Shown: positions 1 to 11,675 of the stretch, piece after piece
How positions within the stretch are numbered: the first letter of the stretch is position 1
Layout: the number at the start of each line of letters is the position of its first letter
NCBI GenBank assembly: GCA_963580455.1
Contig: OY756972.1
Coordinates: 21,095,001-21,159,000, forward strand
Length of the DNA stretch: 64,000 bases
Origin: Euonymus europaeus
Taxonomy: Eukaryota > Streptophyta > Magnoliopsida > Celastrales > Celastraceae
Reading direction: 5' to 3'
Position numbers and translations under genes: made by a program
The notes under the pieces: model-generated
Database searches by the model: none
What the model was told of the DNA's origin: nothing
The model's input: only the letters and a program-made list of their open reading frames with translations

Positions 1-2142
1 GCGTTGGGAATGAGCTTGCCATTCAAGCTTCTCCTTCTCAGGTACTGCTCTTCGTCTTTAGCCTCCTTCGTTTTCCTTCTCTTTCCTTCAGATGCCTACT
101 TCCCAAACACGTTCTGTATCTTGAGTACATGTCTATCTCCTCGAATTCACTTTGAAATTCGGCGATTTTGTAATGTTATTTATATATATTTTTTAAAATC
201 ATTTATTCGTTTTTGTCAAGCTCTATGATGTTTCGATCTATGATTCTTAAGCTGAAACGAACAATTTCTATCCATCTATCAGATTATGTATGACTGTTTG
301 GTTTGTGTGTTTATTAAATTTTTTGTTATTGAGAATCACAATGGCTGATCACGGTTAGGGTTTTTTTTTTAGGAGTTTAGGGTTTAGAGAGAGCGGAAGA
401 TGTTTTTTTCTTGCTGATTTGACATTCCTATTCGATTAATTTTCCTTTTATTCGGTGGAGTACAAATAAACAGGTGAGAAACCTGGAGACAGATTATGCT
501 TTCTTATTCTGTTTTTCACTGAGACAACTTAAAAAAGTAATAGAAATAATACTTTGAAGCTTATCTTGATAACCAAAATTTTCTCCGTAGAGAAACCATA
601 AAGTTGTCATGAGCCTTGCCATTCACTTACTGCCATCATATATAATTTGGTGCCAAACTTTTGTGGCTAAACCCTGTAGTTACTGTAATATTCTTCTCGG
701 AATGAATACATCATTGCTCTCTTTTTTTAGCCAATTATTTGAATTCACGTAACAATGTCTAAACTATTACCATCTTGCCTAGTCCTTTGCCCATCACAGT
801 GTTTGTGTGAAATCATCTACTTACTAAATATTCCTTGCAGCTTGCTTTTCATACTCTCAATTCGTCACGATCTGCATATTAGTTCATTGCATTTAAACCC
901 ACCTTCTTTGATGTATATACAATATCAGCTTCGCAAGTGCAGTGCAGCGTGCTATTGAAGGTCTGGTATTGATATTCTACTGTTTTCTCAAAAAAATAAC
1001 GAGATATAGTTCATTCATACTGACTTTGTGCATTCAGGCTGTTTGCTCTGTTCTCAGGACACCTACAGCAAGTACTGACAATCTGAGTTTGAAATTGCCT
1101 AAACCAGATGCATCAAAAGTGCAATGGACATTGGAATGCTACATTGGTAAATTGTTTTTAATGTCCTCTAGCTGTTGCTTGTGCTACCCAATTTGAGTTA
1201 TGCCAAACTTCTACACAGGGGTGAGTAGTAAAGATTCATTTGTGGGCTATGGTGTACACAAGTAAAATTGTTCATGAACTGTGATGCTTTTGCTATATTG
1301 ATGGTCATTGCAGAAAGATTTACTAGTTTTGAGATATGTAACATAAAAGATGCTTCTCACTAAGTTATTGTCTAAGGTTTGTGTCTATAAAACTATAGAA
1401 GTATAGAGGTACAACAGGCTACGTGTCAACTTCCAAAAATCTGACATCATAGAAACTATAGAGGTACAACAGGCTATGTCATCATGACAAGAAGTGCTAA
1501 AATATCAGAGTTCTGGTTCTTCAAAACTTATACCAAAAGGTCTTTGCCTAATTTCGCGATGTTCTTTATCTTGAGTTGCTACTGTAGTGTATGAATCTGA
1601 CGTTTCATTTTGAGCACATTGATTGTGTAATAGTCTTATGTTCTTATGCTTAGTTGCTTACGTAACGAGAACATAACTACACTACACATGCAGCAACCTC
1701 ATGATGTTGCTTTCTTGTACCTACGGGATTGCTTGCAATGTTGAACCCGATAAACAACATCTGTATCTTGATAGGAGAAAATTCCCTAGCAACTTTGTTG
1801 TGAGAACTCGTGATCTAAATAGATTGCTTGCTAATTTCCAGTCATCCCTTCAGGAGATCACTATCATTGCTAGAGAACCTATACTTCTTTACCGTCTGGT
1901 GCTGCAAGTGAAATTGGAGGTAAAGCTGTTGAACTTAAGAGATATGGACCCAACAAAAGGTAAGGGCATCATTTTGATTCAGAACTTGTCACAAAAAGGA
2001 AATTCACTAGTCAAAATTTTCACATGCACATAATGACTCTTTGCGGCATACTCAACTTTGGATTGATCATGCAGTAGAATTTATGCAATATATTCACACT
2101 GAAGACCTAGTTGATGTAACTTTTGGTGTGAAGGAATTGAAG
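1..2142 (+). pseudogene. RAD9: RAD9-like checkpoint clamp gene, decayed, 5' cut by window edge
   Basis: RAD9 is a subunit of the 9-1-1 DNA-damage checkpoint clamp. Family-like segments appear in order. The end of exon 1 is 1..41 (reads GNELAIQASPSQ, then a GT donor). Exon 2 is 841..960, exon 3 is 1038..1146 (..DASKVQWTLECY), an exon 4 remnant lies at about 1727..1962 (CNVEPDKQHLYLDRRKFPSN, RDLNRLLANFQSSLQEITII), and a further exon at about 2040..2142 (TQLWID..VDVTFGVKELK) ends at a GT donor. Damage: exon 2 has an in-frame TAG after SRSAY where the family normally has Q; exon 4 is degenerate at its 5' end and changes frame after the ITII stretch; the last exon also needs a frame change. The introns persist, so this is a decayed genomic copy and not a retrocopy. 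The rest of RAD9 is not recognisable downstream. An intact RAD9 could lie to the left, outside the window. Confidence 0.85.
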
Positions 2143-2454
2143 GTATTATGATTTAGGATCTCTGGAATAAGATTCATTGTAGCTTCTATTACTTTTAATT
2201 ACTTTTTTTCAAAAACTAGACTTAAAAGCCTTGTGTTCCTTGGACCTTGGTACTTTGGCGATCACAGTTTTCCTATCAACAATATTGTTGCAATCACTAA
2301 TGCTGATGAGGCTGTGACTTTATGAGAGCTGAATTTCAGGGCTGTTGGTATTGGTTTCTGTCTTTGTGCGAGGGCCGTTAAGTTATATTTAAGCTACAAT
2401 ATTGACCGACAGCTGAACCCGTTTCAAATCTGTGCACTATGAAGTGGTTTATAA
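2143..2454. other. No gene seen; decayed sequence behind RAD9 pseudogene
   Basis: This stretch should hold later RAD9 exons if the gene were complete. I found no convincing RAD9 coding segment; short open stretches are broken by stops. Confidence 0.5.
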
Positions 2455-2850
2455 GGGCAATTGTAATGCTGTAAAATTAATGGGCCAATAAAGTTAATGT
2501 GTTTTGTTGATGTGGCTGTATTGAAAAATGTGTATTGAAAAATGTGTTTTGTTGATGTGGTTGTATTGAGATATGTATTTTGGTGATGTGTATGATGATG
2601 TGGCTTGACTTTTTGTAATAAAAGTGGGACCCAGCCTTGATTTTTGTGTAAATTTGATGGGGATAGTATGAAAGATAGAAAAATAGTTGGGTTGAATAAT
2701 GGTTTTGTATTGGGAGATGTGTTTTGCTGATGTGACAGTATTGGAATGTGTGTTATATTGATTTGATTGTATTGAGAGTTAGTGTTTTTATGAGATAGAT
2801 GTGGGACCCAAAAATAAAATTATTGGGTCATTAAAATGTCAGTTACAATT
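2455..2850 (+). mobile_element. MITE family 1, copy A
   Basis: A nonautonomous element of about 390 bp with imperfect terminal inverted repeats. The left end reads GGGCAATTGTAATG..TTAATGGGCCAATAA and the reverse complement of the right end reads AATTGTAACTGAC..TTAATGACCCAATAA. It has no coding capacity. The same sequence recurs at 17037..17430 (same orientation) and 12355..12650 (inverted, partial). Superfamily is not assigned and a target-site duplication was not resolved. Confidence 0.75.
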
Positions 2851-4420
2851 ACAAAAGAATCGTCATTTTTTTTATAAAAAAAGTGACGATGCGAGAGAAG
2901 ACTAAAAAACAAGTGGGAAAAGAAAGTCGGTGTGAAATTATGAGAAAGAAAAATATTATATTCGTAGAGATTCTTGAGAGCCAGCTGGCATTAGGATGGT
3001 TCGTTGTGAGGCGCCCTCTAACACCGTTTGGTGATCTGTTACAGGGCCCCACTTGTACTCGCTCCTCTTGTGCTGGTGCTCACTTTCTCAGTTAACGCCG
3101 TTTTTGTTTTATAGATGTCCCCAGTCCTACAGCCACTCAACATTTTCCTTGTCTATAACTGTATATTCGTGAAGGTAAAAAAGAGACTCGCCGTTAACCT
3201 TTGTCGGTTATTTGTTTGCCATTTACTAGCTTAGTGCTGAAATTGTAGTTTCTAGGTTCATATTTTCGTCATTTTTTAAAAAATAGTCCAATAAATAGAC
3301 GTTGCCCTCGAACTCCATCAACCTTTGACCACCCCCTTTATAAATTCGTAATTCTACCTCTAACCAAACCACCTCAATTGATTTTCTAGATTGTGGTAGT
3401 CATGATCGTATTATTACAACCATGTGGATGCTTTGAAAACGATACGTAGATGACGGCCATAAGGTTTTCAACGTACGTGCTTACCGTAAACACAGTTTCT
3501 CTCTTTATGTATGGATGCATCTACAGAACTACTTTGTTTGAATCATAAATAATTAAATTAAACGGCATCTTAATTAACGGTAGGATAATGTTTTGGGGGA
3601 TGAGGAAGAAATGAATGGAATCGGTCCTATTTAGGAAAGAGAAAACGTGTTTCGGTTAAGATGTTTGTTTTGGTTTAAGTGCATACCCTAGATGCCGTCT
3701 TTCCTACCAACTCCATTTTTCAGAAGATAAACTAGTCAACTGCCTGTAATCCTGGGTTGGTTATTAATCTAACCGTCTTTCCTACCAACTCATTTGATAG
3801 AGCGTGTAGCTTATACGTTTTTTTTCCGCTCAGGATCTTATACGCTTTATCCATTCAAGTCAACAAACACCTCAAAAAGTTCTCTCAATTTCACCTATTG
3901 CTCTGGTCTCTCTCACACATTTGTTATTGTGTCTCTTAAACTCAACACGTAAATTTTTTTCCAACAAAAATCATATGTGAGAATTTTTATTTCATTATTA
4001 AATTACTTTACATACCTCTAGACCCTAATAGTAAATTGATACTTACATTCTATCAAACACCACACAACTTATACGCTTTATAAATTATACGCTATTAAAA
4101 TTTATGATCTATCAAACGGCTTTACAAATTATTATTGACTTTTGGAGTTTTGACCACGTCTACAGGTTGAATTCATAAAATTTTGTACAATTTCTTTTAA
4201 CCGGTGTTGTAACAGCTACATGATTACAAGCTTTAGTCATTTAACGCACTTTCTCTGTCTTCGTCTATGTGTTATCCAAAAGCAATCAATGTGGTTTTGC
4301 TACAGAACTTGTTTCTGTTTGGATTGGGTTACGCTCCAGCCCTTCCTTTAACTTACTTTTATATGCCAATATATTAAAAAAGTTATTAAAAAAAATTATA
4401 TTTTTTGTGAAGCATAAAAG
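2851..4420. other. Intergenic, AT-rich; no gene seen
   Basis: No long or family-like reading frame on either strand. Short TIR-like motifs of the 'tatcaaac / gtttgata' kind around 4040-4130 suggest a decayed hAT-type MITE, too degraded to delimit. Confidence 0.5.
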
Positions 4421-4423
4421 TAC

Positions 4424-4790
4424 GATGTCACGTGACTGTAGGGAGATAGTGGACATCTTGAGGCTGCATGTGGCACAAGACGAAAAGACATGTTGGGAGT
4501 GTGATACGTAACATGAATAACATCATCTCGCCTTTGGAGCGATCATGATCTCCTCAGCTCTCCTTCAAACTTCAAGTGCAACTTCTCTTCAAAATTCAAA
4601 CGGATATTGCATGCATGATGCTAGGAGGGAAAACAGGAGAACGATTACTTTATTGTACTATAAATAGATCACTTGTAACCATTGAAAGATAATGAATGAG
4701 AAATACAGACTCTATCCGTAGACGTGGGCATTCTTGCCGAACCACGTAAATTCTTTGTGTGCTTTTACTTTCAATTCAGTTCTTTAACCT
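4424..4790 (+). repeat. Solo LTR remnant, Ty1/copia-like
   Basis: The 3' half reads like a typical plant copia LTR: TATA-like ACTATAAATAG near 4658, then a GACGTGGGC..GCCGAACCACGTAAA block at about 4720-4750 and a pyrimidine-rich tail. No internal retroelement domains flank it, so it is read as a solo LTR or fragment. Both boundaries are approximate. Confidence 0.5.
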
Positions 4791-4985
4791 GTGTGCATTC
4801 AATTTAGGAAACCATAAAGTCGGTGCGGATTTTTGCATCGATTTTTTAATGATTTTGAATTAATGTAGTATTTAAGTAGAAAAAAACTAAATTTCGTTAA
4901 AGAACATGTATGAAAATAATGAATGGTTCTAAACTGCTTAATGTAAAGTGTGTAACATGTTTTTTTTAAAAAGTACGAATAAAAG

Positions 4986-4989
<4 letters not shown>

Positions 4990-5049
<60 letters not shown>
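4990..5049. repeat. (TA)n microsatellite
   Basis: About 29 uninterrupted TA dinucleotides immediately to the left of the long-TIR element. A second, shorter TA run lies at about 5914-5931 on the other side of that element. Confidence 0.97.
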
Positions 5050-5050
<1 letters not shown>

Positions 5051-5051
<1 letters not shown>

Positions 5052-5903
5052 GTTTTCTCGTATGGGCTGCAGCCCAAATACTCTTATTTGAGCCGAAATG
5101 ATCATGGTCATTCAATTGTAATAACCTAGATCTGACAGTGGAGATTCTTTTCGTCTTTTAATTGCATAACGCTTCTCTCTTCCCAAAGTCAATCGTGCCT
5201 CATCTCACCTGGTTTCTCCATTCCGCCTCTTCCTCTCTTCTTGAAGTCAGTCGCGCCTCATCTCCCCTGGAGTTCCATGGTTGTACAAGTGCTCGGAAAT
5301 ACCAAAGGAGTCGTGGCTGTGGTAGTTTCAATTTTAATTTTCAGAAATCTTGTCTCTGTCACTGGAATGCTTGGCTACTCCCTTACAGTCCTTGGGGTAA
5401 TCCTTTACAGTGAAGCCAAAAAAATAAGTAAATAAAATCATCCTAGAAAAAGGCTTAAGGTGCAATTTTCGATCATTTTGTTTTCATAAGTACGAAATAG
5501 AGCGATAGCTAGTGTTCATGGAAGCAATATTGGAGCATGCTGCATCGCTAATCTGTGGATTTTTCCATTTAGATACTATTTTTTGCCTGGAAGCCTGAGG
5601 ATTTGGTTTCCATTTGTATCAGCTCTATGACTGCAGCAGGATTAGCCCATGGTAGAAAAGTTTCAATAAGTGACAATGTCTCTTGGTTACTCGGATTGAG
5701 GTTGTGGAGGGCGGAGATGACGAACAGAGACGATGAACGGAGGTGCGATGATGGATAAACCGGGGAGGAGATAGAGAGGACTTGACGAGAGAGATGTAAG
5801 ATGAAAATAACCTCCACCGTCAGATCTGGATTATTATAATTGAATGGTCAAGATCTTTTCAGCTCAAATATGTGTATTTGAGCCGCAGTCATAGGAGAAA
5901 ACC
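5051..5903 (+). mobile_element. Long-TIR element, Pack-MULE-like, with captured gene fragment
   Basis: Both ends carry inverted repeats of about 105 bp: left 5051..5158 beginning GGTTTTCTCGTATGG, right 5799..5903, whose reverse complement begins GGTTTTCTCCTATGA. They match at roughly four of five positions through a shared AGATCTGAC(A/G)GTGGAG block. Long TIRs, 853 bp total length, no transposase and a captured host-gene fragment are the Mutator-like Pack-MULE pattern. It sits between TA-rich tracts. A clean 9-bp target duplication is not visible, perhaps because the flanking microsatellite has changed. A different long-TIR superfamily is possible. Confidence 0.75.
5278..5435 (+). pseudogene. 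Captured C-terminal fragment of a nucleotide-sugar/triose-phosphate transporter-family gene
   Basis: The frame ending at the TAA at 5433 reads [20 protein letters not shown], followed by a stretch containing [16 protein letters not shown] and VILYSEAKK. This is the last transmembrane region and tail of plant drug/metabolite-superfamily transporters of the At3g17430/At1g48230 type. Only about 50 residues are present, and the upstream frame (low-complexity Ser/Leu) is unrelated. The whole transporter is missing, so it cannot function as one. It lies inside the long-TIR element, so I infer transposon capture. An in-frame ATG upstream at 5277 means a short chimeric peptide is formally possible. 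Confidence 0.8.
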
Positions 5904-6951
5904 TCTCTCTCTCTATATATATATATATATATGATACAATGGCTAAAATCTTACATTCTTACTTTCTTTTTTGTGATAAATCCGATTAAATTAAAGTAAT
6001 AAAGAGTAACATGGCTAAAATCTTACATGTTTTTCATTTATTGTTTTCAAAGATTTTTAAAAGTATTTTATACATGAAAAATGAGGGAATGCTGTCCCCA
6101 ATCCATTTTGTTTGAGGGGAATCAAATGAAGGGTTTTCTTAGATTTTGTTTATGCAATTGAGTATTTTAGAGATTCTAATGTTATCCTATAATTGATTTT
6201 GCAAAAAAAAATTCTAAAGTCTATATTCGAACTTTTAAACACTAAATTATATGCTAAACCCTAAATTTTAAATCCTTATAACACACACACACAAAAAAAA
6301 ACTCAAAAAACGGATGATCTGGGAATGATGTAGAGGTCATTGTTGCCCATTTTCATTTTGTTTGGCCTTGTGAGTTGTGAGACACGAGGAACTGCCGATT
6401 TCTTAGAATTAGTGTCAAATTAGCTGTAATCCAATAGGTTTGGTAGTTGAATAGATGATGTACATTACATATGCAATTTAACAACTGAGTTATTACAATA
6501 TGCATTATTTTTGTCTACTTGTCAATGCCTTCTGTTCAACGAAAGAGAAACCTACTATGAGCTCTTAAGGATATTTGGTAGGTTGTTATAATCAATCACG
6601 TATTCACGTATAATATTGAGTTATTAGTAAAGAATAAAGATTGTGCATTTTCCACATGAAAAAAATAAAAGTCAAGTTCTAGAAAGTAAGCATAGTGCTT
6701 CCCCTCAAACCAAGATATTCAAACTTAAATGGCAGTTCTGTAAATAACATGTATATTCGGGTCAATAATTGAACCTCGGCACTTCCAAGACCAGTTCTTA
6801 GCCGTCTGTCTTTTTAACCAACCTCCAATGAGAGAATAAACAAGTACACAGGCTTCGCTCTCGAACAGGAGGAGAGAAGCACCGGAAAGCAACCACACAA
6901 GAAACGCAATTCCCAGTTTGTTCTTCAAGTGCTTATCCTGTTTTTCTAACA
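5904..6951. other. Intergenic and presumptive RALF 5' region
   Basis: A short CT/TA microsatellite (5904-5931), then AT-rich sequence. A 17-base stretch (atggctaaaatcttaca) occurs twice, at about 5940 and 6011. The last 150 bases before 6952 are less AT-rich and are probably the RALF 5' UTR. No convincing TATA box was picked. Confidence 0.5.
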
Positions 6952-7308
6952 ATGTCCAAGTTCTCCACTTCTTGTATACTTCTCTCGATCTGTGTGATCG
7001 TGATCCTTATGAGCACAACCTCCACCGTTGATGCGATGGGGGAGCATCATATTGGGTGGATACCCACCACAAAGCCAATCTGTAAGGGCTCCATTGCAGA
7101 GTGCTTGGCAGGGGAAGAGGAGTTGGAGCTGGACTCAGATATCAACAGGCGCATTCTAGCCACCAGCAACTACATCAGCTATGGTGCGCTGCAGAGGAAC
7201 ACTGTCCCGTGCTCTCGCCGTGGGGCTTCCTACTATAATTGTCGGTCTGGGGCTCAGGCCAACCCTTATAATCGCGGCTGCAGTGCCATTACAAGGTGCA
7301 GGAGTTGA
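6952..7308 (+). CDS. RALF: Rapid alkalinization factor (RALF) precursor
   Basis: Encodes a secreted RALF peptide hormone precursor of 118 aa. RALFs are apoplastic ligands of CrRLK1L receptor kinases (FERONIA type) and leucine-rich-repeat extensins, and regulate pH, growth and immunity. Residues 1-28 form a signal peptide (hydrophobic CILLSICVIVILM). The propeptide is acidic and has two cysteines. RRIL at 66-69 is the site-1-protease processing motif. The predicted mature peptide (about 70-118) has the receptor-contact motif YISY (74-77) and the four cysteines C87, C97, C110 and C116, with the canonical PCSRRGASYYNC and ANPYNRGC blocks. It has a single exon, as usual for the family. It most resembles the RALF1/22/23/33 group; placement next to RAD9 and LDAP suggests the RALF22 position. 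It appears fully intact. Confidence 0.96.
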   Translation: MSKFSTSCILLSICVIVILMSTTSTVDAMGEHHIGWIPTTKPICKGSIAECLAGEEELELDSDINRRILATSNYISYGALQRNTVPCSRRGASYYNCRSGAQANPYNRGCSAITRCRS

Positions 7309-9453
7309 TTTTCTTTCAATATTTTCCCACTTTTTTTCTTTCTCCTGGAGATGGGTCGGATTGTTACGGGTTAAAGAAAGGGGTTGGGAGAGATTGGTGT
7401 TGATGGGTATTTGCTGTTGTTAATGGATATATGATTTTGACAAATTATGTTTGGATGTCTCTGTATAACCTTGTTGTTTTCCTTATGAATTGTGATCCAC
7501 CTTGATTAATTTCCAAGCAAATGATTCTCATTCTGGGAAGAATGCTATAAGATCTGTTCTCTATGTTTGTGCGCATCCTTTATGATGTCGCGTTGTTGAA
7601 ATATTTTGAGAATTATTTTAAGATTCTGAAACTGAAATATGTATATTTTATCAAATTCTGTCTCTAGTACTTGTCCATATATTATTATTATGCGGTTTCT
7701 TAATGGATTTTCTTAATAAGTGTTTAAAGGACACATACTAAGAAAATGCGCTGCCCAATGAGAGTGGAATATTTATATTTGACAGCACTTTTTATATAGT
7801 TGAAAATTGTTTATGAACTCATTTTCTTAACTTTTATTTGTTGGACAATTTCAAGACGTTCAAAGACGCTTGTTTAATTGGTTGTCTAGTGATGCATTTT
7901 TCAATTGAATTTCGAGACGTTAAAAGATGTTTGCTTAATTGGTTGTCTAGTGATGCGTTATTGAGGTTGTAGTTGGTTGAAGGAGGCCTGCTGTAATGTT
8001 ATATTGAACAAAAAGAATGATTCAATTGGTTTAGTTTGATCGAATATTACACACACACACACAAATATATTTTATGGACTGTGGGTTCACTGAGATGTAT
8101 GATTGAAGGACTCTGTAGAAAACTCGAAATGCCTATAGCTTTTACGGTGGTTGTAGCTACATTTAATTCTCTATTGGTCTTATCTGGAGTTGTTAGTAAT
8201 TGGGTCCAGCACACATATACACACACTTGCGCTGCTTTGCTGATTTTGACACAATCAAATTGAAAGAGAGAAAAAAAACCTAGGATTTGTGGTCCCTTTT
8301 TGCCAAACATGGTTTTTTTTTGTTTCCTTCTTCTTTTACATTTCAACTCGAAATTTGAAATTAGATATAGGTTGTGTTTGGTAAACCATTTAATTGAGTA
8401 GACAACTGAGCTATTCAGAATTCCGTCCTCCTCCAAGATCTTGCTTTTTTATACTCTTTGAAATTTGAATGGCTGTCTTTCTCTTCTTGATTTCTAAAAA
8501 GGGTTTTCAGTCTCTGGTTGATGTTTACATTTCCAACCGTTAGTTCTTGTGATTGAAAAGTCTCACCTTTATGTGTATTATCCTCTCAAATCTGAAAATT
8601 CCAAAACCAAAAGTGAAATAAAAATTTGTGTCTTTTTATTCCAAAAGAAAAGAAAAAATGAAGACCTTATCTTCTGCCCCAAAAATTCTAAGTTATAAGT
8701 ATATCATTGCACCAAAAGTAATACAAAGTTTCAATTTGAGGTCCATTATCTGAAAGAGACTCCCCTATCAATAACGCCTATGAATTATCATTGCAAACCT
8801 TTTCTACACTTATTTTTCTTCTAATAATCAAGAATGACATCATTTAATATTGTCCTGTGTCTTGTATATATGATATGAACATAAATTTAGAACATCAAGT
8901 TCGCGCGTATAATTTGTGGCCACAATGCTATTATTTTTGTGAGAATCGAACTCAACACCTTCTGCGTCCATTTGATTTGGCCCGAGAGATCATTGGTCAT
9001 ATTGTAAACATATGAGCCAATAATCGGGCAAACCAGAGGAAATAACGTTTCGGTCAATTCGCAAAGTAAATTTGATCAAATTGGGTTTAAGTAATAGAGC
9101 CTGGCCCTCTAAAACAATCTTGCGTTCGCAGAATGGGCCTCTAAATCAATTTTGGGTTTTTCATTCTAGTGGACAAGCAAGCATGTCCATTGGGCTTGAT
9201 CCTTCTGAGTTCTGATCTAAAAAGGTTAAACTTTTTGGGTCATATGGGCCCGCTCCAGTGAAAGTAAACTCCCTAATTGGGCTTTTATGAATTCAGAGCC
9301 CAAATAAGTTAGAAGGCTTTGATTGTTGAATAACCTAACTTGTGCCAATTGGGCAAGTGCTCTTAAACTTAGAATCCACGGTTGTCTCTTTTCTGGAAAA
9401 AAAACACACACACATAAGATACTCTATTTGACATTCTAAATATATTGTTTGCT
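7309..9453. other. RALF 3' region and intergenic; no gene seen
   Basis: Contains an imperfect tandem duplication of about 60 bp (7850-7961, with 'ttaattggttgtctagtgatgc' in both copies) and a CA-rich stretch at 8049-8062. Open stretches near 8047-8436 show no family resemblance. Confidence 0.55.
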
Positions 9454-9733
9454 GGGGGTTAAGTACACTTTTTGTGACTATTTTTTTTCTTTCATTTTTC
9501 ATTTTGGTCACTGAATGTTCAAACGTTACAGATCAATCACTTAAAATTTCAATTTGTTACAATATGATAACTTTGTTGTTCCAAATTGGTAACAATGTTG
9601 TTTCAATATGGTAATCCAAAGTGATCAATCCGAAACAAACTAAAACTTCAGATTATTGATCTGTAACGTTCGAACATTCAGTGAGCAAAAAGAAAAATGA
9701 TAAATCTTTAAGTAATGAAAAGTGTATTCAAGC
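9454..9733. mobile_element. MITE family 2, copy A
   Basis: About 280 bp with inverted repeats of about 75 bp. The left arm contains CACTGAATGTTCAAACGTTACAG and the right arm its near-perfect complement, so the whole unit can fold into one hairpin. It has no coding capacity. A second copy lies at about 11676-11918. Confidence 0.75.
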
Positions 9734-10419
9734 CACTATTTGTTATATTTTTTTTATGACCATTTGATTTTTAATTGAACAAAAAAATTGTCATGCTCGT
9801 GATCCTAATCAAATCATATTTGTGATTTTTAAAAAAATAAAATAATTTTTTATTGCCTAAAATACAGTTTATTGCCTAATAATGATGACGCGCTTTGCAA
9901 CGCATTTAATATTATTGTTGGGACCATATGCGTATTTAAGAGAGCTAGTTATTTTTGGACATACATGCGTGAAAAACGTTTGATCTTTCCTAATTCCCTT
10001 AATTATTTTTGGACATGCATGCATGAAAAACGTTGGACAGGATGTGCATGCGTGCATGAAAAACGTTGGATCTTAATTTATCTTGATTATTTTATTTTAT
10101 TTTTTAATCTTGCAAAAGAATTGCAATCTGCTGGTATCCAATTCTCCTCATCACTGTTTCTGATAAAATTATTATCATGTTTTAAGGCTTGAAGATTAAT
10201 TCAAATTATTCATTCATAAATTAAAAGTATGAAGAAAAAAATACAGAGAAGAAGAAAAAAAATATTGAAGAAAGTCTTTTCTATATTGTGGTGTTCTTGA
10301 TTGCAAGCTACTTCTTATTAAAGAGGATGATACTGACGTCTCTCATTTTCACATCATTGACCCTAACTAATATCACGCTTACCCCATATGTACACCCCCA
10401 TATGTACACTCTTCGTGGC
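9734..10419. other. Intergenic with small direct repeats
   Basis: Three imperfect copies of a unit containing 'catgc(g/a)tgaaaaacgtt' occur between about 9950 and 10070. No gene is evident. Confidence 0.5.
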
Positions 10420-11505
10420 CGTTTGGTCAACAATTCGTAGTAGTATAAAATTTAACATTCATCGTATATGTTATATACAAAAAGATATTTAATCAAACAC
10501 TCAAAAACAATTTTAGCATATATGTTACAGTTTTCAGATGTTACATAAAAAATCATTTTCAACAACATTCACTTTCTATCAAAGTTGAAAAGTCGAAACT
10601 ACCTCTTATATTTCAGTCAAATGACTAAAATACTTTTAATGTTAACAATCTATTATTTATTTTATTTAATAATATATTCATTTTTATTTAATAATAAATT
10701 GTTATTTATTTTTATTTAAGAATATATTCATTTATATTTAATAATATATTAAAATTTTTACTAACATATTTAATTATTTTTTTTAAATAATATATTCAAT
10801 TATATTTAATAATTTATTTATTTATATTTACTAATATATTATTTACTTTTATTTAATAAAATATTCATTTATATTTAATAATATATTAACATTTTTACTA
10901 ATATATTTAATAATATATTTATTTTTAAATAATATATTAAATTATATTTACTAATTTATTTATTTATATTTAATAATAAATTGTTATTTATTTATATTTA
11001 ATAATATATTAACATTTTTACTGATATATTAAATTATTTATATTTTGTAATATATTTATTTTAAATAATATATTAATTATATTTAATAATTTATTTATTT
11101 ATATTTACTAATCTATTATTTATTTTTATTTCATAATATATTCATTTATATTAAATAATAAATTGTTATTTATTTATATTTAATAATATATTAACATTTT
11201 TACTAATATATTGAATTATGTATATTATTTATAGATTTAATTAGTTATTTATATTTAATAATATATTCATTTTAAAATAATATATTCAATTATATTTAAT
11301 AATTTATTATATATTTTTGAAAAATATTTTTTACTTTGTACTACTACCCCTGTATGTAATTTGTCACAGCATTTGAAACAACATATATGTTTTTTCTGAA
11401 AAAGTTAACCGAACACCCATAACATTTCAAACAATATATACGCTGCCAGCATATAAGCTAAATTATATGCTACGTGTAATATTATTTACCAAACACACCC
11501 TTAAT
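10420..11505. mobile_element. AT-rich nonautonomous element, hAT-like ends
   Basis: Ends resemble the common plant hAT-MITE type: left GGCCGTTTGGTCAACAATT, right ..TTTACCAAACACACCCTTAATT. The core (about 10640-11320) is almost pure A/T and built of degenerate repeats of 'atttatatttaataatatatt' with a period of several tens of bases. No coding capacity. The TIR match is weak, so classification and borders are tentative. The core could behave as a DNA-unwinding or matrix-attachment type region. Confidence 0.5.
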
Positions 11506-11675
11506 TATAGAAACAACCACCAGAATAAGTCTCAACCATACATAACATGTCAAAAATCAGCTGCTTTAAATAGACATGCCAACGTCGACTTCTCAACCAT
11601 ACATACATATCTGCTCCTTCAATTATTCATATAATAAACAAATCCTTCAATACTCAAATTTGGAAAATATTCGAT

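Noticed and set aside
355..392. Telomere-like 'tagggttt' repeats near the left edge
   Set aside because: Only two or three short copies in an intron of the RAD9 remnant; this is a common telo-box motif and not an interstitial telomere.
5569..5817. 82-codon open frame on the minus strand inside the long-TIR element
   Set aside because: Overlaps the right TIR, has no recognisable family and no splice or promoter context; kept only as a possible second captured piece in the finding.
4990..5931. TA-flanked interval considered as a PIF/Tc1-type element with TA target duplication
   Set aside because: TIRs of about 105 bp and the captured gene fragment fit a Mutator-like Pack-MULE better; the TA tracts are ordinary microsatellite.
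8047..8436. 129-codon minus-strand open frame in the RALF-downstream spacer
   Set aside because: Composition follows microsatellite and AT-rich sequence; no conserved motif.
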